64,000 nt of DNA from Gemmatimonadota bacterium (GTDB taxonomy: Bacteria > Gemmatimonadota > Gemmatimonadetes > Gemmatimonadales > Gemmatimonadaceae): NCBI GenBank assembly GCA_020161135.1, contig JAIUOB010000001.1, positions 186,001-250,000 of the forward strand, written 5' to 3'. This document shows positions 62,356-64,000 of this stretch, piece by piece (position 1 is the first letter of the stretch; each line of letters starts with the position of its first letter). Made by a program: the position numbers and the translations under genes. The notes below the pieces were generated by a model. The model was not told where the DNA came from and did no database searches. It was given only the letters and a program-made list of their open reading frames with translations.

Positions 62356-62994
62356 ATGTCGCGCCTGCTCCTGCTCACCGCCTTCACACTGGGCGCCGCG
62401 CATGCGGTGGCCCCCGATCACCTTGCCGCGGTCGGTGTGTTCGTGTCCCGGGCCCGCAGCACGCGCGAAGCCCTCACGCATGGCGCGCGCTGGGGCGTGG
62501 GGCATGCGCTCACGCTCACGCTCGCCGGGCTGGCAGTGCTGTTCGCGGCCGGCGCGTGGCCGCAGCTGCTGAGCCTGCGGGCGGAGTGGCTGGTCGGCGT
62601 CGTGCTCATCGGGCTGGGGGCGCGTACGGTCTGGCGGGCGGCGCGTGACCACATGCCGAGCTCGGCGGCCGCACATGCGCACTCGCACGCGAACTCGCAG
62701 GCACACCGTCACCCTTTGCTCGGCATCGGCATGCTGCACGGCCTGGCCGGCTCCGGAGCGATGGCGGCCATGGTTCCGCTGGGTACGGGGCAGCATCCGT
62801 GGCAGGCGGCGCTGTGGCTCGCGCTCTTTGGCGCGGGGACGATCGCCGCGATGGCGCTCATTGCCGGTGCCGCCGGCTGGTCGTTGCGCGCAGCCGCGGC
62901 TCGCTCGACGGAGCGCCTGCGGGTCGTCGTGGCCGCGGCCGGTCTCGCGTCGATGGCGGTGGGCGCGCTGTGGCTCACGCAGACCACCTGGTGA
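62356..62994 (+). CDS. NicO-type nickel/cobalt transporter-like membrane protein
   Basis: 212 residues with six predicted helices. The first helix contains HAVAPDHLAAVGVF, the H-x4-DH motif associated with nickel and cobalt permeases of the NicO/NiCoT and UreH-like group. A cytoplasmic loop is His-rich (AAAHAHSHANSQAHRH), typical of metal handling. It is divergent from the hydrogenase operon, which suggests nickel supply. Family boundary with the sulfite-exporter-like UreH group cannot be settled by eye. Confidence 0.82.
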   Translation: MSRLLLLTAFTLGAAHAVAPDHLAAVGVFVSRARSTREALTHGARWGVGHALTLTLAGLAVLFAAGAWPQLLSLRAEWLVGVVLIGLGARTVWRAARDHMPSSAAAHAHSHANSQAHRHPLLGIGMLHGLAGSGAMAAMVPLGTGQHPWQAALWLALFGAGTIAAMALIAGAAGWSLRAAAARSTERLRVVVAAAGLASMAVGALWLTQTTW

Positions 62995-63014
62995 CACGCA
63001 CCTGGTGAAACGCA

Positions 63015-63048
63015 CACCGGGTCGCCTCCCGCAGGAAGCGACCCGGTG
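63015..63048. terminator. bidirectional terminator between NicO and PEP-CTERM genes
   Basis: CACCGGGTCGC (63015-63025) pairs with GCGACCCGGTG (63038-63048). A small inner TCC/GGA stem extends it. Confidence 0.75.
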
Positions 63049-63120
63049 ATGACGCCACGTGCGCGCGTCAGCGCGACATCGTGCTGCTCAGCGACGCATC
63101 AGCGACGCATCAGCAGGGAA

Positions 63121-63930
63121 TCAGATGCGACGACGGCGACGCGCCGCGATGCCGAGCCCCGCGAGCCCCGCCACCATGAGCGCCCACGTCGACGGCTCCG
63201 GCACGACGTTCGTGGCCGAGGCGGCCGCGTACTGTCCGTTGCCGAAGAACTGCGTCGTGTAGCCAGCACCGTTGGAACCGCCCTGCGACAGCGTGTTGCC
63301 GTTGTTCGAGTAGAGCCCCGACACGCCGGTAAACAGCCCCGCGCCGTACGGCCCCTGTCCCGCGAACGTCGTGGTGTTCGTCACGCCGCTGATGCCGTTG
63401 TATTGCGGCGCCGCCTGGATCCCGAAGTAGCCTAGGAACGTGTTGAACGCCGCCGCTTCGGCCGCCGGGCCACCCAGCCCCGTGCCGAAGTTGACGAACA
63501 CGCTGCCACCACCGAGCACATAGGCCTGCAGATCCGCCTGCAGCTGCGCGTTGCTGCCCGCTCCCGCCGAGCTCGCATCGACGAACACCGCGTTGTACCC
63601 GCTCAGCCCGGCCCATCCGCCGGCGGTGTTGTTCTGCGTGACGGTGAAGGAGTAACCGCCGGTGCTCAGGTCGGTGGCGACGCTCGCCGGCGGGAAGCCG
63701 AAGTTGCCGCTGGCGATGAGCACCGAGCCGGAGAGTCCGCCGGTGAGCCACGACGCGACGTTGCGGGTGAACTGGGTGACGTTCGCGCCGCCGGCCTGCG
63801 CGATGCCGGTGCCGCTGAGCGTCCATTCGTCATGGTTGACGAAGATGCGCCCCTGGGCCTGCACCGTCGTGGCGGCCGAGGTGAGCAGGGTGAGCACGGC
63901 AAGGCCGCGAAGGAGCGATCGACGGAGCAT
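63121..63930 (-). CDS. PEP-CTERM sorting domain protein
   Basis: 269 residues. Signal peptide MLRRSLLRGLAVLTLLTSAATTVQA. The mature region resembles exported proteins that contain GYNAVFVDASSAG and GGGSVFVNFGTGLGG, with many Asn, Gly and Thr. The C-terminus is VVPEPSTWAL, MVAGLAGLGIAA, RRRRRI. AGGAA lies eight bases before ATG 63930, which is preferred over 63975. A partial sigma-54-like promoter lies upstream at the window edge. Confidence 0.92.
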   Translation of the reverse strand: MLRRSLLRGLAVLTLLTSAATTVQAQGRIFVNHDEWTLSGTGIAQAGGANVTQFTRNVASWLTGGLSGSVLIASGNFGFPPASVATDLSTGGYSFTVTQNNTAGGWAGLSGYNAVFVDASSAGAGSNAQLQADLQAYVLGGGSVFVNFGTGLGGPAAEAAAFNTFLGYFGIQAAPQYNGISGVTNTTTFAGQGPYGAGLFTGVSGLYSNNGNTLSQGGSNGAGYTTQFFGNGQYAAASATNVVPEPSTWALMVAGLAGLGIAARRRRRI

Positions 63931-63986
63931 GGGTATTCCTGAAGGTGACAGTTTCGGACAACGGGAGCGGGACAATCGCTGTGACG

Positions 63987-64000
63987 TGCAAGTCGTGCGC
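63987..64000 (-). promoter_or_regulatory. possible sigma-54-type promoter, truncated by the window edge
   Basis: On the minus strand TTGCA (63991-63987) is preceded at the right distance by a partial -24 element, of which GCGCA is visible and the leading bases lie beyond 64000. The spacing to the ATG is about 57 bases, like the two better sites. Confidence 0.35.

Overview
The window is chromosomal DNA of a very GC-rich bacterium, with GC at almost every third codon position on the coding strand. The gene set points to the Gemmatimonadota (Gemmatimonas-like): four PEP-CTERM exported proteins, two large Asp-box (sortilin/VPS10-like) secreted proteins, an ECF42-type sigma factor paired with a DGPF/YCII protein, an M28 peptidase, a penicillin acylase and many small lipoproteins. 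This assignment is an inference from gene content. I saw no rRNA, tRNA, CRISPR array, transposase or phage structural gene.

Layout. 1-6.3 kb: a lipoprotein, a PEP-CTERM protein with a sigma-54-type promoter, a triple hairpin cluster, a large Asp-box protein and a zinc alcohol dehydrogenase. 6.4-15.4 kb: a KdpE/KdpD-like two-component pair, a DUF4956 membrane protein with a CotH/HipA-like exported partner, a secreted phosphodiesterase, the YCII/ECF42 pair and a PLP aminotransferase. 15.4-23.4 kb: two copies of a long palindromic intergenic element, a DUF3429 membrane protein, a tandem repeat, a PilT-family ATPase, a membrane Ser/Thr kinase, and two adjacent paralogues of an unfamiliar Cys-rich family, one with a type IV pilin leader. 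23.4-34.4 kb: RidA-like lipoprotein, GMC oxidoreductase with gluconate-dehydrogenase subunit 3, DinB protein, PQQ-type sugar dehydrogenase, histone deacetylase-like enzyme, second Asp-box protein and M28 peptidase.

34.5-43.9 kb: a second two-component system, NTF2-like protein, type II pantothenate kinase, penicillin acylase, truncated globin, lipoproteins and a cyclophilin, with two more relatives of the palindromic element. 44-48.8 kb: a lipoprotein nuclease carrying lamin-tail, Ig-like and PKD domains, followed by two PEP-CTERM proteins. 48.8-51.9 kb: an ArsR-SRPBCC-glyoxalase operon with a palindromic operator, a lipoprotein, a DinB protein and a T4 Imm-like membrane protein.

51.9-62.2 kb is the main metabolic system: a ten-gene minus-strand operon for a membrane-bound group 1 [NiFe] uptake hydrogenase. 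The order of transcription is small subunit, large subunit, cytochrome b, maturation protease, hypA, hypB, hypF, hypC, hypD, hypE. Almost every junction overlaps by a few bases. A divergent NicO-type transporter probably supplies nickel. HypA lacks the zinc-finger segment typical of the family, and HypB lacks an N-terminal nickel-binding region. The last gene is a fourth PEP-CTERM protein.

The most noteworthy signals are the sigma-54-like promoters ahead of PEP-CTERM genes, the long palindromic intergenic family, the paired Cys-rich pilin-like proteins beside the PilT ATPase and kinase, and the reduced HypA.
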